Positions 62,273 through 64,000 of a stretch of 64,000 bases of DNA are shown one piece after another. A model generated the notes under the pieces. That model was not told the DNA's origin and searched no databases. It was given only the letters and a program-made list of their open reading frames with translations. Made by a program: the position numbers and the translations under genes. The stretch is from Bicyclus anynana (lineage: Eukaryota; Arthropoda; Insecta; Lepidoptera; Nymphalidae). Numbering within the stretch: the stretch's first letter is position 1; each line of letters starts with the position of its first letter. The stretch spans positions 8,050,292 to 8,114,291 of the forward strand of contig NC_069094.1 of NCBI RefSeq assembly GCF_947172395.1, in the 5' to 3' direction.

Positions 62273-63526
62273 TCAATATTATTCAAGAAAAATGGCATCT
62301 TATTCATTTTTAAATATTTTAATAACTGTTCAAGAAACTAAATAGGTAAGATGGAGTATTTTTTTAATTATTGATTATTAGTCTATTATGATATTAATTT
62401 ACGTACCTAATTGTTGTTAGTGTTAAATCTTGAAATACAAATTATGAAAAAAGTTTGTTTAAGCGGATAACGGAGACGCGTAAGTCGTTTGATTTTTAAA
62501 GGTTCCACCGGCCACACCGCGCGACTGTAAGGACTCATTCTGTATCGTTCTCTATTCTGCGATTACTATCCAACAATGCTATATACATTGAACATTATTA
62601 CATTAGCACGGTTGTTCTGTTTAGCTAATGATACGCACGTCAATAAAGCGTGCGAGTCACGTGTATGACGCTGTAGCACTCATGGGCTCTCAGTGCTATC
62701 TTCAAGTGTGTACGTAATCGTATCTATATTTCGTAAATATACGATTTGATTGATTACTTGATATATTATCTAATATTCTGAGGTTAATAAATAATGGGTA
62801 TTTAGATAACGTTGATACTTATAATCCCCAATTAGGTCGGTCGGTAATATCTTGTATGTGGTAAACTTTTTCAGATTTTTTTTTATTTCAGAGTTAAGTA
62901 GGGTCACCTGGTACTCAGTGGATCACTTTTTTCCGAAGGCTGTAACACAGCCCTCAGCAGTGTCAGGATATACCAATACTAACCAATATAGGGTGTATAC
63001 ATTGTAGTTTAATAAATATGATTCGTTTTGTCGTTATTTTTAATAGGGAAAAAGATATCAGAGATTTTTTAAAAACACGGAAATGAGCCACTGTGTACCA
63101 GGGGGTCGAAACAGTGGCTCGGGTGTAAATACACAGTGGATCAGGGTAGTGCACAATGGATCATGGTCATAAATTATTTGGTTTTGTCGAAAAATTAAAC
63201 AAATTCATTCACATTTAATCAGTCTTTTATTTTTGTACTCATAATAATTGTTTTCTTATAGCAGCGAACTGCATAAACCTAAACATTATTAAAGCAAAAC
63301 AGGAATACATTCCTAACAAATAAACAATCAAAACTTTCAAAATTGCACATCAATTTAAAAATTATTATAAAAACTTAACCAACTTAGTTATCACAAAAAT
63401 AGGCAAAATCAAAAAAGTAGATCCAAAACTTAATGGAAACATTGTTAGAGCATATTCAGTTGCGTCAAATCAATAGAGAAACTGTAATAATTCTGCTGGC
63501 GTGTGGTACTACCGGAAAAAGTGGGT

Positions 63527-64000
63527 TTAGGCAGTATGAATTTCTTTTACATTTGACAAATCTGGAATAGCAGGCAAATGATATTTATTACAAGCTTTCT
63601 TCCTGAGAAAACTAATATAGTATTCTAGATTTTTATTCCTTTCTTCAATAACTTTACCAATGTAAAAAAGCTTTTTCTTCTTTGTCGTAAATTGAACTAA
63701 AACGTATTCTCCTTCCTTAGGAAGCCGCGGCAGAGGCTCATTAATATCTTGTTCAGTCAAAATTTTGTATTTATTTTCGTTTTCTTCTTCCAACCAGTCT
63801 TGATCTTCATCAGATTCTTGATAAACAACATTATCATCCAGCTCTTCTTCTTCAGATTCACTTTGTATCGGTTTCTTGACTAATTTTCTTCTTTTCTTTT
63901 TCTGTTTTTCATCATCTGAATCACCTTGCATAACTTTTCTGACACCTTTTTTTTGTTTACTTTCTTTATTCTTAGTTTTTGCTGATGCTTTGGCAAGTTC
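63527..64000 (-). CDS. C-terminal part of a probable tigger/jerky-like transposon-derived protein (partial)
   Basis: The minus-strand frame is open from the right edge to TAA at 63529-63527, so the protein starts outside the window. It begins with a Lys-rich stretch (KASAKTKNKESKQKKG), then an acidic one (SESEEEELDDN), then GEYVLVQFTTKKKKLFYIGK, EYYISFLRKKACNKYHLPAI and PDLSNV. This order (charged linker, G-x-Y-V-L-V-x-F...Y-I-G-K-V, S-F-L-R-K, P-x-x-x-D-x-S-x-V) is what I recall from the C-termini of insect tigger/jerky-like pogo-superfamily proteins. The DDE nuclease part would be to the right. A host gene with such a tail is possible. Confidence 0.55.
   Translation of the reverse strand, partial: ELAKASAKTKNKESKQKKGVRKVMQGDSDDEKQKKKRRKLVKKPIQSESEEEELDDNVVYQESDEDQDWLEEENENKYKILTEQDINEPLPRLPKEGEYVLVQFTTKKKKLFYIGKVIEERNKNLEYYISFLRKKACNKYHLPAIPDLSNVKEIHTA

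Larger units (their letters stand above)
60911..63526. other. Repeat-bearing interval before the right-edge ORF
   Basis: Contains a possible SINE (61640-61925) and a repeat fragment (62140-62272). Short ACAGTGGATCA-type words recur at 62920-63170, downstream of the right-edge ORF on its strand. Confidence 0.55.

Overview
The window is nuclear DNA of an insect, almost certainly a moth or butterfly (Lepidoptera). It is AT-rich with GC-rich coding exons, small exons separated by introns with GT/AG borders, and no operons. It carries tRNA-derived SINEs, RTE-type LINE 3' ends with (GAT)n/(ATC)n tails and many MITEs of types common in lepidopteran genomes. Genus and species cannot be read from the sequence.

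Two large protein-coding genes lie head to head, and both are ubiquitin-ligase components. On the minus strand, 14629 down to the left edge, is the 5' part of a HERC4-type E3 ligase: fourteen coding exons, about 658 codons, giving the RCC1 propeller and the linker. The catalytic HECT domain must lie beyond base 1. On the plus strand, about 15976 to 48201, is a complete ZSWIM8 orthologue (Drosophila Dora, nematode EBAX-1), the substrate receptor of the cullin-RING ligase that drives target-directed microRNA degradation. I resolved 28 coding exons whose splice phases all fit and which sum to 5058 nt (1685 codons plus stop). A 1.3 kb interval between the two start regions probably holds both promoters.

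The most unusual structure is at 40492-42592, inside ZSWIM8. It is eleven head-to-tail copies of a 191-bp unit made of 154 bp of coding exon 22 plus the first 37 bp of the following intron. Copies are near-identical (one substitution seen), each keeps the 5' splice donor, and only the first has a splice acceptor. The ends of the unit share a 13-bp near-identical word, which suggests how the duplication arose.

Downstream of ZSWIM8 (overlapping AATAAA signals at 48533-48543) is about 15 kb without recognisable genes. It holds a 39-bp minisatellite, a 23-bp minisatellite, several inverted-repeat elements and a SINE nested in a MITE. At the right edge (63527-64000, minus strand) is the C-terminal part of an acidic/basic protein resembling the tails of insect tigger/jerky-like transposon-derived proteins; it continues beyond the window.

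Introns and flanks hold at least a dozen families of short inverted-repeat elements. One family keeps what looks like the first exon and splice donor of a THAP-domain transposase. No prokaryotic features, CRISPR arrays, rRNA or intact tRNA genes were seen.
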